Assembly (NCBI RefSeq): GCF_005981925.1 | Contig: NZ_VBVX01000020.1 | Coordinates: 1 to 39,064, forward strand | DNA from: Streptomyces albidochromogenes | GTDB taxonomy: Bacteria > Actinomycetota > Actinomycetes > Streptomycetales > Streptomycetaceae | Direction of reading: 5' to 3' | Length of the DNA stretch: 39,064 nt | In this document: positions 16,225 through 24,759 of the stretch, piece by piece | Numbering within the stretch: position 1 is the first letter of the stretch | Layout: the number at the start of each line of letters is the position of its first letter | Made by a program: the position numbers and the translations under genes | Notes under the pieces: generated by a model | The model's input: only the letters and a program-made list of their open reading frames with translations | What the model was told of the DNA's origin: nothing | Database searches by the model: none

Positions 16225-17709
16225 TTACTGGACGGAGCAGCCGCCCGTGACCGCGGGAAGCGGCTCCGGCACGCCGATCTTCGGCAGGCCCAGGAGCACC
16301 CCGGCGCCCTGCTTCGGCTCCGCCGTGCGCTTCTCCCAGGCGTCGCCCGCGCGCGTGCGGCGTACGGCCTTGGAGGGGCCCTCGGCCAGCAGGTGGTGCG
16401 GTGCGGCGTAGGTGATCTCGACCGTCACGACATCGCCGGGGCGCACGTCCTCGTCCGGCTTGGTGAAGTGGACGAGCCGGTTGTCGGGGGCGCGTCCGGA
16501 GAGGCGGTGCGTGGCGCCGTCCTTGCGGCCCTCGCCCTCGGCGACCATGACGTCCACGGTGCGGCCGACCTGCTTCTTGTTCTCCTCCCAGGAGATCTCC
16601 TCCTGGAGGGCGACCAGGCGCATGTACCGCTCCTGGACGACCTCCTTGGGGATCTGGTCCTCCATGGTGGCGGCCGGCGTACCGGGGCGCTTGGAGTACT
16701 GGAAGGTGAAGGCCTGCGCGAAGCGCGCCTCGCGGACCGTGTGCATGGTCTGCTCGAAGTCCTCCTCGGTCTCTCCGGGGAAGCCCACGATGATGTCGGT
16801 GGAGATGGCGGCGTGCGGCATCGCGGCGCGCACCTTGTCGATGATGCCGAGGAAGCGCTCCTGGCGGTACGAGCGGCGCATCGCCTTGAGGACGGTGTCC
16901 GAGCCGGACTGGAGCGGCATGTGCAGCTGCGGCATGACGTTCGGCGTCTCGGCCATCGCGGCGATCACGTCGTCCGTGAAGTCGCGCGGGTGCGGCGAGG
17001 TGAAGCGCACGCGCTCCAGGCCCTCGATCTTCCCGCAGGCACGCAGCAGCTTGGAGAACGCCTCGCGGTCACCGATGTCGGAGCCGTACGCGTTGACGTT
17101 CTGGCCGAGCAGCGTGATCTCGGAGACCCCCTCGGAGACCAGTGCCTCGATCTCGGCGAGGATGTCGCCGGTCCTGCGGTCCTTCTCCTTGCCGCGCAGC
17201 GCCGGGACGATGCAGAAGGTGCAGGTGTTGTTGCACCCGACGGAGATGGACACCCAGGCGGCGTACGCGCTCTCGCGCCGGGTCGGCAGCGTGCTGGGGA
17301 ACGCCTCCAGCGACTCCGCGATCTCGACCTGCGCCTCCTCCTGGACGCGGGCGCGCTCCAGCAGGACGGGCAGCTTGCCGATGTTGTGCGTGCCGAAGAC
17401 CACGTCGACCCAGGGGGCCTTCTTGACGATGGTGTCGCGGTCCTTCTGCGCGAGGCAGCCGCCGACGGCGATCTGCATGCCCGGCCGCTTCGTCTTCATC
17501 GGGGCGAGCCTGCCGAGGTTGCCGTACAGCTTGTTGTCGGCGTTCTCCCGCACCGCGCAGGTGTTGAAGACGACGACGTCGGCGTCCCCGTCGGCGCCCT
17601 CCGGCGCGCGTACGTATCCCGCGCCCTCCAAGAGGCCCGAGAGCCGCTCGGAGTCGTGGACGTTCATCTGGCACCCGTAAGTGCGCACCTCGTATGTCTT
17701 CTCGCTCAT
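16225..17709 (-). CDS. miaB: tRNA-2-methylthio-N6-dimethylallyladenosine synthase
   Basis: This 494-residue radical-SAM methylthiotransferase adds the 2-methylthio group to i6A37 of tRNA. The N-terminal cluster cysteines are C13 (TYGCQMN), C51 ([10 protein letters not shown]) and C85 (GGCLAQ). The radical-SAM cysteines are C159, C163 and C166 in [14 protein letters not shown] domain follows at about 380-450. The C-terminal tail ending in TGGCSVQ is longer than in enterobacterial MiaB. ATG 17709 begins [16 protein letters not shown], the usual actinobacterial start; 222 further bases upstream are open but cover the divergent promoter of the TAXI gene. Functionally it pairs with miaA in the same window. 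Confidence 0.95.
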   Translation of the reverse strand: MSEKTYEVRTYGCQMNVHDSERLSGLLEGAGYVRAPEGADGDADVVVFNTCAVRENADNKLYGNLGRLAPMKTKRPGMQIAVGGCLAQKDRDTIVKKAPWVDVVFGTHNIGKLPVLLERARVQEEAQVEIAESLEAFPSTLPTRRESAYAAWVSISVGCNNTCTFCIVPALRGKEKDRRTGDILAEIEALVSEGVSEITLLGQNVNAYGSDIGDREAFSKLLRACGKIEGLERVRFTSPHPRDFTDDVIAAMAETPNVMPQLHMPLQSGSDTVLKAMRRSYRQERFLGIIDKVRAAMPHAAISTDIIVGFPGETEEDFEQTMHTVREARFAQAFTFQYSKRPGTPAATMEDQIPKEVVQERYMRLVALQEEISWEENKKQVGRTVDVMVAEGEGRKDGATHRLSGRAPDNRLVHFTKPDEDVRPGDVVTVEITYAAPHHLLAEGPSKAVRRTRAGDAWEKRTAEPKQGAGVLLGLPKIGVPEPLPAVTGGCSVQ

Positions 17710-17779
17710 CTCGTAGACCAGGGTACGGGCCCCGGCACCCCCTGGTCTCCGAGGGGAGTGAACTGGCAGGATCGCGCGC

Positions 17780-18775
17780 ATGCTCCACGCTCTCCCCCGC
17801 TTCAGCCGCCGCCGCGCCCTCCAGGGGTCCCTCGCCGCACTCCTGGTGACCGGACTGCTGCTGTGGTGGCTGCTGCCGATCGGGGAGTCCTCGCCGCGCG
17901 GGAAGGTCACGTTCAGTACCGGCGTGACCACCGGCGTCTACCAGCGCTACGGCGAGCTCCTGGACAAGGAGGTAGCCCGCGACCTCCCCGGCGTCGCCAT
18001 GGAGCTGCGGTCCAGCGAGGGCTCCCGGCAGAACCTGGCGCGCCTGGTGAACGGGGAGGCCGATTTCACGATCGCCACGGCCGACGCGGTGGCGCAGTAC
18101 TTCCGCGACGGCCTGCCCGAGGGGTACCGGCTGCGGGGCTGCGCCCGGCTGTACGACGACTACGTGCAGCTCGTCGTGCCGAAGCGTTCCACGGTGCGCT
18201 CCGCGGCCGATCTGCGGAACAAGCGGGTGGCGGTCGGCCAGGACGGCTCGGGAGTACGACTGGTGTCGAACCAATTGCTCGAGGCCGCGGGGCTCGATCC
18301 CGAGCGGGACATCACTCCGGTGTCCATCGGCATCGACACCATGCCCCGGCGCCTGGAGAAGGGCACGATCGACGCCTTCTTCTGGTCCGGCGGCCTGCCC
18401 ACCGCCGCGGTCAGGGACCTGTCGAAGCGCTTCGACATCCGGCTCGTACCCCTGGGCGATCTGGTCGACGAGCTGCACGCGGAGGCCGGCCCCTCCCGCT
18501 ACTACCGGTCCGCCGTGATGCCCGCCGACGCGTACCGGGAGGCGCAGGACGGGAAGGCCGTGCCGACGGTGGCGGTGGCCAACCTGCTCGTCACGACGGA
18601 CACCGTGGACGCGAGGCTGACCGAGGGGCTCACCCGTACGGTGATAGGGAGCCGGGACAGCATCGGCAGGAAGGTGCACGCCGCGCAGTTGGTGGATCTG
18701 CGGACCGCCATCTACACCGATCCGCTGGAGCTGCACGAGGGCGCGCAGCGCTACTACCGGTCGGTCAAGCCGTAG
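17780..18775 (+). CDS. TAXI-family TRAP solute-binding protein, membrane-anchored, no permease nearby
   Basis: This 331-residue periplasmic-type binding protein belongs to the TAXI family, which elsewhere feeds TRAP transporters for C4-dicarboxylates, glutamate or similar acids. An RRR motif and a hydrophobic helix (about 16-33) form an uncleaved anchor or signal. The mature domain starts [20 protein letters not shown], the typical TGxxxGxYxxxG opening, with [18 protein letters not shown] and [11 protein letters not shown] following. No DctQ/DctM permease genes are present. It faces miaB across 70 bp and its 3' end overlaps the convergent sensor kinase gene by 11 bp. It may present a ligand to that kinase rather than to a transporter; this is inference from position. 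Confidence 0.85.
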   Translation: MLHALPRFSRRRALQGSLAALLVTGLLLWWLLPIGESSPRGKVTFSTGVTTGVYQRYGELLDKEVARDLPGVAMELRSSEGSRQNLARLVNGEADFTIATADAVAQYFRDGLPEGYRLRGCARLYDDYVQLVVPKRSTVRSAADLRNKRVAVGQDGSGVRLVSNQLLEAAGLDPERDITPVSIGIDTMPRRLEKGTIDAFFWSGGLPTAAVRDLSKRFDIRLVPLGDLVDELHAEAGPSRYYRSAVMPADAYREAQDGKAVPTVAVANLLVTTDTVDARLTEGLTRTVIGSRDSIGRKVHAAQLVDLRTAIYTDPLELHEGAQRYYRSVKP

Positions 18776-20162
18776 GGCCCGTGCGCGGGACCGTGAGGGT
18801 CACGCGCAGTCCCCGGGGCTCGTTGCGGGCGTACGACATGGTGCCGCCGCCCGGCAGGAGCAGCGCGCGCGAGATGGACAGGCCGAGGCCCGAGCCGCTG
18901 ACGTTCTGATGACGGTTGCTGCGCCAGAACCGGTCACCGACGCGTTCGAGTTCGTCGTCGGTCAGGCCCGGGCCTCCGTCGGCGACCGTGATCGTGCAGG
19001 TCTCGCCGTTCGGCACGACCTCGACCGTGACGTCCTCTCCGCCCGGCGTGAACTTCAGGGCGTTGTCGATCACCGCGTCCAGGGCGCTGGAGAACGCCAC
19101 CGGGTCGCCCCAGGCGGTGACGGCCGCCGGACCCTCCCGCGTGAGGTGCACGCCCTTGTCGTCCGCCAAGGGGCGCCAGGCGGCGACCCGCTCGGTGACC
19201 AGGTCGCCGATGTCGATGAGCTGGAGGTGCGTGGTGGCCTGCTCGGCGAGCGCCAGGCCGAGGAGGCTGTCGAGGACCTGGGCCAGGCGCTTGCCCTCGG
19301 TCCGCACGGAGGCGATCTCCTCGTTGCCCTCGGGCAGTTCGAGCGAGAGGAGCTCGATCCGCAGCAGAAGGGCCGCCAGGGGGTTGCGCAGTTGGTGGGA
19401 GGCGTCCGCGACGAAGGCGCGCTGCTGCTCCAGCACTTCCTCGACGTTGTCCGCCATCTCGTTGAACGAGCGCGCGAGCCGCCTGAGTTCGGGCGGACCG
19501 CCGGCCGCCGCCACCCGCGAGTTCATCAGACCCGTCGCGATGTCGTGCGTGACCGCGTCCAGGACGCGTACGGGCCTGAGCACCCACCCGGTCAGCCGGA
19601 ACGCGGCGCCCACCGCCACCAGCATCGCCGCGAACTCCCCCGCCGCGATGACCAGCCAGCCCCGCAGGATCCGTGAGCGCATCGGGCCGGTCGGCGAATC
19701 GGTGACGACCACCGCGACCACGTCGCCGTCCCGTACGACCGGGGAGGCGACCACGAGACGGCCCTCCTGCCACGGCCACACCTGGGGCGGGTCGTGACTG
19801 CGGCGCTTGTAGAGCGCTTCCTCGAAGGCTTCCAGGCCCTCGCCGCTCTCGGGAACGGCCCAGCCCTCCGGTGCGCTCGCCATCGCCCACTGGTCGCGGT
19901 AGAAGACGCCCGCCTTGATCCCGTACACGGCGTAGTAGCTGGCGAGTTCGGCCTCCAGCGTCCTGCGGCGTTCGTCGTGGCCGCTCTCGGTGCGTTCGGT
20001 GACGAACTGGGCGAGCGCCGCGAAGCGCGCCGTGTCGTCGATCCGGTCGACGACCACCCGCTGCTGCTGCGCCGCGGCGACGCTCACCGCGAGAGGGAAG
20101 CCCAGCGCGAGCAGGATGCCCGCGAGCAGGACGAGGAGGAGCGGGAGGAGGCGGGTGCGCAC
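18765..20162 (-). CDS. Sensor histidine kinase, HAMP-HisKA-HATPase type
   Basis: This 465-residue membrane kinase has a first membrane helix at about 5-28, an extracytoplasmic sensor of about 130 residues containing YYAVYGIKAGVFYRDQW, a second helix (about 165-190), a HAMP segment, the phospho-acceptor H256 in FVADASHQLRNPL, the N box DNALKF, a G1 box DGGPGL (Gly where Asn is more usual) and G2 GSGLGLSIS. The GTG start at 20162 lies six bases after the response regulator stop, so the two are one operon with the regulator first. The 3' end overlaps the convergent TAXI gene by 11 bp. The signal is not known; the TAXI protein is a candidate partner. Confidence 0.92.
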   Translation of the reverse strand: MRTRLLPLLLVLLAGILLALGFPLAVSVAAAQQQRVVVDRIDDTARFAALAQFVTERTESGHDERRRTLEAELASYYAVYGIKAGVFYRDQWAMASAPEGWAVPESGEGLEAFEEALYKRRSHDPPQVWPWQEGRLVVASPVVRDGDVVAVVVTDSPTGPMRSRILRGWLVIAAGEFAAMLVAVGAAFRLTGWVLRPVRVLDAVTHDIATGLMNSRVAAAGGPPELRRLARSFNEMADNVEEVLEQQRAFVADASHQLRNPLAALLLRIELLSLELPEGNEEIASVRTEGKRLAQVLDSLLGLALAEQATTHLQLIDIGDLVTERVAAWRPLADDKGVHLTREGPAAVTAWGDPVAFSSALDAVIDNALKFTPGGEDVTVEVVPNGETCTITVADGGPGLTDDELERVGDRFWRSNRHQNVSGSGLGLSISRALLLPGGGTMSYARNEPRGLRVTLTVPRTGPTA

Positions 20163-20168
20163 GTTCGG

Positions 20169-20879
20169 TTACGGGGCCTGTACCGACGCGGCCGGTGCGA
20201 CGAGCCGGTAGCCGACCCCGCGCACGGTCTCGATGAGCGCGGGCATCCGCAGCTTGGAGCGCAGGGAGGCCACGTGCACCTCCAGGGTGCGCCCGGTGCC
20301 CTCCCAGCTCGTACGCCAGACCTCGCTGATGATCTGCTCGCGGCGGAAGACCACCCCGGGCCGCTGCGCGAGGAGAGCGAGCAGGTCGAACTCCTTGCGG
20401 GTGAGCTGCACTTCGACGCCGCCGACGCTCACGCGGCGGGTGGGCAGCTCGATGCGTACGCCGCCCAGACGCAGCGCGGTGTCGTCACCGGGGGCGGGCG
20501 ACGGGTCGCCCGTGCCCTTGCGCCGGGCGACGGCGTGGATACGGGCGAGCAGTTCGCCGGTGTCGTACGGCTTCACGACGTAGTCGTCGGCGCCGAGGTT
20601 GAGGCCGTGGATGCGCGAACGCACGTCGGAGCGCGCGGTCACCATGATCACCGGGGTGTTGCCGCGCTTGCGGATCTTGCCGCAGACCTCGTAGCCGTCC
20701 TGGTCGGGCAGTCCGAGGTCGAGCAGGACGACGCCGAAGGGCTCCTTCTCGGCCGGCAGGAGCGCCTGGATCGCCTCCTCGCCGCTGCGGGCGTGGACGA
20801 CCTGGAAACCGTGGCGGACGAGGATGGCGGAGAGGGCGGCGGCGACGTGATCGTCGTCCTCGACGAGCAGCAGCCTCAT
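20169..20879 (-). CDS. OmpR/PhoB-family response regulator
   Basis: This 236-residue regulator has a receiver domain with acidic pocket VEDDDH, phosphorylation Asp at about 54 (VLLDLGLPD), the conserved Thr in MVTARS and Lys in VVKPYD. A linker rich in Gly/Pro/Asp leads to a winged-helix domain (about 140-228) with LTRKEFDLLALLAQRPG and the recognition helix RTLEVHVASLRSKL. ATG 20879 has GGAGGTG at good spacing. It heads a two-gene operon with the kinase and is divergent from gluA. A pair of 11-bp-spaced TTCAC repeats just upstream (20895-20912) could be its own operator. Confidence 0.95.
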   Translation of the reverse strand: MRLLLVEDDDHVAAALSAILVRHGFQVVHARSGEEAIQALLPAEKEPFGVVLLDLGLPDQDGYEVCGKIRKRGNTPVIMVTARSDVRSRIHGLNLGADDYVVKPYDTGELLARIHAVARRKGTGDPSPAPGDDTALRLGGVRIELPTRRVSVGGVEVQLTRKEFDLLALLAQRPGVVFRREQIISEVWRTSWEGTGRTLEVHVASLRSKLRMPALIETVRGVGYRLVAPAASVQAP

Positions 20880-21148
20880 GGCACCTCCCCCTCCGGTGAA
20901 ATCTCAGTGAACAGGTCCGGCGCAATACGCCTCAGGGCATAAACGCCGATGGGTCACGTTCCAGTCAAGGGCCTTCCCGTTGCGGGCAAGTTCCGTTATG
21001 GAGCCGGTATACCGGCCATAGTCCTGTTCACGCGGAGTGTCCGCTCGAAGCCGTATCGTTATGCTCAATTTCCGCTCAGATGTGATGACGCTGGTCGTAA
21101 CGGCTGGCTAGGGTCCTCCCCAACCGAGGAGGACGGAGCAAGAAGCCG
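20880..21148. promoter_or_regulatory. Divergent promoter region between response regulator and gluA
   Basis: The region serves the regulator operon (minus) and the glutamate transporter (plus). For gluA I see TAGGGT at 21109-21114 as -10 with ATGACG at 21085-21090 as -35 (18-nt spacer). A 12-bp perfect palindrome CCGGTATACCGG is at 21004-21015, extended by TATGG/CCATA arms to 20997-21020. For the regulator, direct repeats TTTCACC and GTTCACT on the minus strand lie 11 bp apart at 20895-20912. Confidence 0.5.
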
Positions 21149-21934
21149 ATGAGCGGAGTTTCAGTGACCAAGGCCGCCGATGACGCTGCCCCCGCAGCCG
21201 ACGACCTGGTCGTGCTGAGCAACGTCAACAAGCACTTCGGCGCGCTGCATGTGCTCCAGGACATCGATCTGACCATCGCCCGTGGCGAGGTCGTGGTCGT
21301 CATCGGACCCTCGGGGTCCGGAAAGTCCACGCTGTGCCGCACCATCAACCGCCTGGAGACGATCGACTCCGGCGCGATAGCCATCGACGGCAAGCCGCTG
21401 CCCCAGGAGGGCAAGGAGCTCGCACGGCTGCGTGCCGATGTCGGCATGGTCTTCCAGTCGTTCAACCTCTTCGCACACAAGACGGTGCTGGAGAACGTCA
21501 CGCTGGGCCAGATCAAGGTCCGCAAGACGGACAAGGCCGCGGCCGAGAAGAAGGGCCGGGAGCTGCTCGACCGCGTGGGCGTCGGCTCGCAGGCCGACAA
21601 GTACCCGGCGCAGCTCTCCGGTGGCCAGCAGCAACGTGTCGCCATCGCGCGGGCGTTGGCCATGGACCCCAAGATCATGCTCTTCGACGAGCCCACTTCG
21701 GCGCTCGACCCGGAGATGATCAACGAGGTGCTGGAGGCCATGCAGCAGCTGGCGCGCGACGGGATGACGATGGTGGTCGTCACCCACGAGATGGGCTTCG
21801 CGCGCTCGGCCGCCAACCGCGTCGTCTTCATGGCGGACGGCAAGATCGTCGAGCAGGCCACGCCCGACCAGTTCTTCAGCAACCCGCGCAGCGACCGGGC
21901 CAAGGACTTCCTGTCGAAGATCCTTCACCACTGA
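21149..21934 (+). CDS. gluA: Glutamate ABC transporter ATP-binding protein
   Basis: This 261-residue ATPase belongs to the polar amino acid uptake (PAAT) group and is the equivalent of GluA of Corynebacterium. Walker A is GPSGSGKST (53-61), the Q loop lies in GMVFQSFNLF, the signature is LSGGQQQRVAIARAL, Walker B is IMLFDEPTSALD and the switch His is in VVTHEMGFA. ATG 21149 is taken, but a GTG at 21164 (MTKAADD) has a better placed GGAG five bases upstream and is a real alternative. It heads gluABCD, with gluB beginning 46 bp downstream. Three 10-bp near repeats overlap its stop codon. Confidence 0.93.
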   Translation: MSGVSVTKAADDAAPAADDLVVLSNVNKHFGALHVLQDIDLTIARGEVVVVIGPSGSGKSTLCRTINRLETIDSGAIAIDGKPLPQEGKELARLRADVGMVFQSFNLFAHKTVLENVTLGQIKVRKTDKAAAEKKGRELLDRVGVGSQADKYPAQLSGGQQQRVAIARALAMDPKIMLFDEPTSALDPEMINEVLEAMQQLARDGMTMVVVTHEMGFARSAANRVVFMADGKIVEQATPDQFFSNPRSDRAKDFLSKILHH

Positions 21935-21980
21935 CGACCAACGACGACCTACGACGACCACGACTTAAGGGATGTTCACG

Positions 21981-22895
21981 ATGAAGCTCCGCAAAACGGC
22001 CGCCGTTGCCATTGCCGTGCTCGCCCTGACCGCGACCGCCTGTGGCGGCGAGTCCGGCACCGCGGGTGACAAGCCGAAGGACCCGACCGGCGGCAAGGAA
22101 GCCCCCAAGCTTCCGACGTACACGGTCGCCAAGGACGTCAAGATCGACTCGCCGGCCCTGAAGAAGGCCCAGAAGGCCGGCAAGATCACCTTCGGCGCCA
22201 AGAACGACCAGCCGTACCTCGGCTTCGAAGACACCGACGGCAAGCGTTCCGGTTTCGACATCGAGATCGCCAAGATGGTCGCCGCCGACCTCGGCTTCTC
22301 GGCCGACCAGATCGTCTTCAAGACGGTCGACTCCGGTGTCCGCGAGACGACCATCTCGAAGGGCGACATCGACCTGTACGTCGGCACGTACACGATCAAC
22401 GACGAGCGCAAGAAGCAGGTCGGCTTCGCCGGTCCGTACTTCATGGCCGGCGCCGACCTCCTGGTCCGCAAGGACGAGAAGGCGATCACCGGATCCGACG
22501 CCCTCAAGGGCAAGAAGGTCTGCTCGATCGTCGGCTCCACGCCGCTCCAGGAGATCAAGAAGCCGAAGTACGGCGCGGAGACCGTCGAGCTCTCGAAGTA
22601 CTCCGAGTGCGTGCAGCAGCTCATCAACAACGAGGTCGACGCCGTCACCACCGACGACGCCATCCTCAAGGGCTACGCGGCCCAGCGTCCGACGAAGCTC
22701 AAGGTGCTCGGCAAGCCGTTCACCAAGGAGCCGTACGGCATCGGCATGAACAAGGACGACAAGGCGCTGCGCGACGCGGTCAGCGACGCCCTCGAGGCCC
22801 ACATCAAGAACGGCGACTACAAGAAGGCGTACGACGCGACGCTCGGCCTGTCCGGCTCCGAGTTCACCGAGCCGCCGGCGCTCGAGCGCTACTGA
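21981..22895 (+). CDS. gluB: Glutamate-binding lipoprotein of ABC transporter
   Basis: This 304-residue extracellular solute-binding protein (SBP family 3) delivers glutamate or a related acid to GluCD. The signal peptide ends ALTATAC with lipid-carrying Cys21. The mature protein begins after a Gly/Lys/Pro linker, with GKITFGAKNDQPYLGFEDTDGKRSGFDIEIA as the typical ligand-domain start and two Cys near 180-205 (KVCSIVGST, SECVQQL) that could form a disulfide. I choose ATG 21981 (MKLRKTAAVA) because AAGGG lies nine bases upstream; an in-frame ATG at 21972 is closer than usual to that site. A hairpin after the gene probably sets its mRNA level above that of the permeases. Confidence 0.93.
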   Translation: MKLRKTAAVAIAVLALTATACGGESGTAGDKPKDPTGGKEAPKLPTYTVAKDVKIDSPALKKAQKAGKITFGAKNDQPYLGFEDTDGKRSGFDIEIAKMVAADLGFSADQIVFKTVDSGVRETTISKGDIDLYVGTYTINDERKKQVGFAGPYFMAGADLLVRKDEKAITGSDALKGKKVCSIVGSTPLQEIKKPKYGAETVELSKYSECVQQLINNEVDAVTTDDAILKGYAAQRPTKLKVLGKPFTKEPYGIGMNKDDKALRDAVSDALEAHIKNGDYKKAYDATLGLSGSEFTEPPALERY

Positions 22896-22929
22896 CAACC
22901 GCCGTCTGTCTTCGGTGGTGACTTTCCGG

Positions 22930-22962
22930 GCCCCGTACGCGCTTGAGGGGAGCGTACGGGGC
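22930..22962 (+). terminator. Intercistronic hairpin between gluB and gluC
   Basis: An 11-bp perfect stem (22930-22940 with 22952-22962) with an 11-nt loop lies in the 111-bp gap between binding protein and permease. Such stems commonly give partial termination or protect the binding-protein mRNA. Confidence 0.7.
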
Positions 22963-23006
22963 GCGGTGTCCCCTGCCCGTCCGCTGCCGCCCACGAGGAC
23001 TTCCCC

Positions 23007-23654
23007 GTGAATGTACTGCTCGACCACTTGCCGGAGTTCCGTGACGGTTTCATAGGAACCGTGCTGCTCACCGCCGCCAGTGCGCTGCTCGCGATGGTGC
23101 TGGGCGTCGTGATGGCCGGTTTCCGTGTCTCGCCCGTACCGCCCCTGCGGGCCTTCGGCACCGCCTGGGTCACGCTCTTCCGCAACACTCCGCTGACGCT
23201 GCTGTTCCTCGTCGCCTGGTTCGTCGTGCCGGCCGTCTTCGGCACCGGCATGAGCCCGTGGACGAAGGCCCTGCTGGCGCTCGGCTTCTACACCTCCGCG
23301 TTCGTCTGCGAGGCCGTCCGGTCCGGCGTCAGCACGGTGCCGCTCGGCCAGGCCGAGGCCGCCCGCTCGCTGGGCATGACCTTCATCCAGACGCTGCGCC
23401 TGATCGTCCTGCCCCAGGCCACGCGCACCGTGGTCCCGCCCCTGAGCAGCATCTTCATCGCGCTCACCAAGAACTCGGCGATCGCGGGAGCGTTCAGCGT
23501 CACCGAGCTCTTCGGTGTGCAGAAGCTCCTGAGCGACAAGGGCTTCGCCATCGCCCCGATCTTCCTCTGGGTGGCACTCGCCTACCTGGTCATCACGTTC
23601 ACCATCAGCGGTCTCTTCCGGCTGCTCGAGCGGCGCCTGGAGGTCGCACGATGA
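23007..23654 (+). CDS. gluC: Glutamate ABC transporter permease 1
   Basis: This 215-residue inner-membrane permease of the HisMQ type has about five membrane segments. The first segment is preceded by the short MNVLLDHLPEFRDGFIGTVLLT start, the LFRNTPLTLLFLVAWF helix is characteristic, and the EAA cytoplasmic loop appears as QAEAARSLGMTFIQTLRLIVLPQA, the contact site for GluA. The start is GTG 23007 with GAGGA upstream. Its stop overlaps the next gene's start in ATGA, so gluC and gluD are translationally coupled. Confidence 0.93.
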   Translation: MNVLLDHLPEFRDGFIGTVLLTAASALLAMVLGVVMAGFRVSPVPPLRAFGTAWVTLFRNTPLTLLFLVAWFVVPAVFGTGMSPWTKALLALGFYTSAFVCEAVRSGVSTVPLGQAEAARSLGMTFIQTLRLIVLPQATRTVVPPLSSIFIALTKNSAIAGAFSVTELFGVQKLLSDKGFAIAPIFLWVALAYLVITFTISGLFRLLERRLEVAR

Positions 23655-24616
23655 GTTCGAGCGTCCTGTACGACGCCCCGGGGCCCAAGGCCCTGGTACG
23701 CAACCGCATCTACAGCGTGGTCGGCTCCCTGCTGATCCTGGCGCTGATCGGCTACGCGGTCCTCCAGCTGGCGAACCGGGGCCACTTCGCGCCCGAGATG
23801 TGGAACATCTTCAACAACGCCGGCGTCCGGGCGAACATCCGCGACGGCATCCTCTCCACCCTGCAGGTCTTCGTGGTGGCGGCCGTGCTGTCACTCGTCC
23901 TGGGCGTGGGGCTGGCGGTGGCACGGCTCTCCGACCACCGTGCCGTGAGCGCGGTGGCCACCGGGTTCATCGAGCTGTTCCGCGCCGTACCGCTGCTGAT
24001 CACGATCTACGCCATGTGGGTCCTGTTCCTCACGTACAAGGAGAACCTCGGCTTCATCGGCGAGAGTTCCGCGTACTGGGCCCTGGTCATCGGGCTGACC
24101 GTCTACAACGCGTGCGTCCAGGCCGAGGTCCTGCGGGCGGGCGTCAACGCCGTGCCCAAGGGCCAGGTGGAGGCGGCGTACGCACTGGGTCTGCGCAAGT
24201 CGCAGGTCATGACGATGCTGCTGATCCCGCAGGCCGTCCGCTCGATGCTGCCGACGATCATCAGCCAGCTCGTGGTGACCCTGAAGGACACCTCGCTCGG
24301 CTACATCATCACGTACGCGGAGCTGCTGTACGCGGCCCGGACGATGGCCAACAACATCATCGTCAATGACGACAATCCCTATGTCCCCGTCGTCATCGTC
24401 GTGGGCGCCATCTACGTCGCCATGTGTCTGGCGCTGTCCTCGGTCGCCACGTGGATCGAGAAGCGCGGGCGCCGGGCGAAGACCGGCATCACGCCGGCCG
24501 CGGCCGGGGAGCCGCTGGAGGCGCCCGGGGTGCTGGAGACCGCCGCCGGACCGGTGGGGCCGCAGGCTCCGGGCGGGGCCGAGGGCACCGAAGGGCCTGC
24601 CGACAAGCAGAACTGA
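23651..24616 (+). CDS. gluD: Glutamate ABC transporter permease 2
   Basis: This 321-residue second permease has an N-terminal helix (IYSVVGSLLILALIGYAVLQL), FRAVPLLITIYAMWVLF in the middle, and the EAA loop as QVEAAYALGLRKSQVMTMLLIPQA. The last 45 residues are a cytoplasmic Ala/Gly/Pro-rich tail, as in actinobacterial GluD. ATG 23651 overlaps the gluC stop codon by four bases. A hairpin nine bases after its stop closes the gluABCD operon. Confidence 0.93.
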   Translation: MSSSVLYDAPGPKALVRNRIYSVVGSLLILALIGYAVLQLANRGHFAPEMWNIFNNAGVRANIRDGILSTLQVFVVAAVLSLVLGVGLAVARLSDHRAVSAVATGFIELFRAVPLLITIYAMWVLFLTYKENLGFIGESSAYWALVIGLTVYNACVQAEVLRAGVNAVPKGQVEAAYALGLRKSQVMTMLLIPQAVRSMLPTIISQLVVTLKDTSLGYIITYAELLYAARTMANNIIVNDDNPYVPVVIVVGAIYVAMCLALSSVATWIEKRGRRAKTGITPAAAGEPLEAPGVLETAAGPVGPQAPGGAEGTEGPADKQN

Positions 24617-24624
24617 CGAAATGT

Positions 24625-24652
24625 GAGGCAGCGGCCACCGCGCCGCTGCCTC
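24625..24652 (+). terminator. Terminator of the gluABCD operon
   Basis: Perfect 11-bp stem (24625-24635 with 24642-24652), 6-nt loop, starting nine bases after the gluD stop codon. Confidence 0.75.
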
Positions 24653-24759
24653 TGTCACTTGACGCAAGCACCCGCAGTGGGTTGCATACGTTCTGTGATC
24701 GTGCACCGGGTTCCAACTGCCACTTCCCGCATGTCCGTACGGACTGGAGGGAACGCGCC

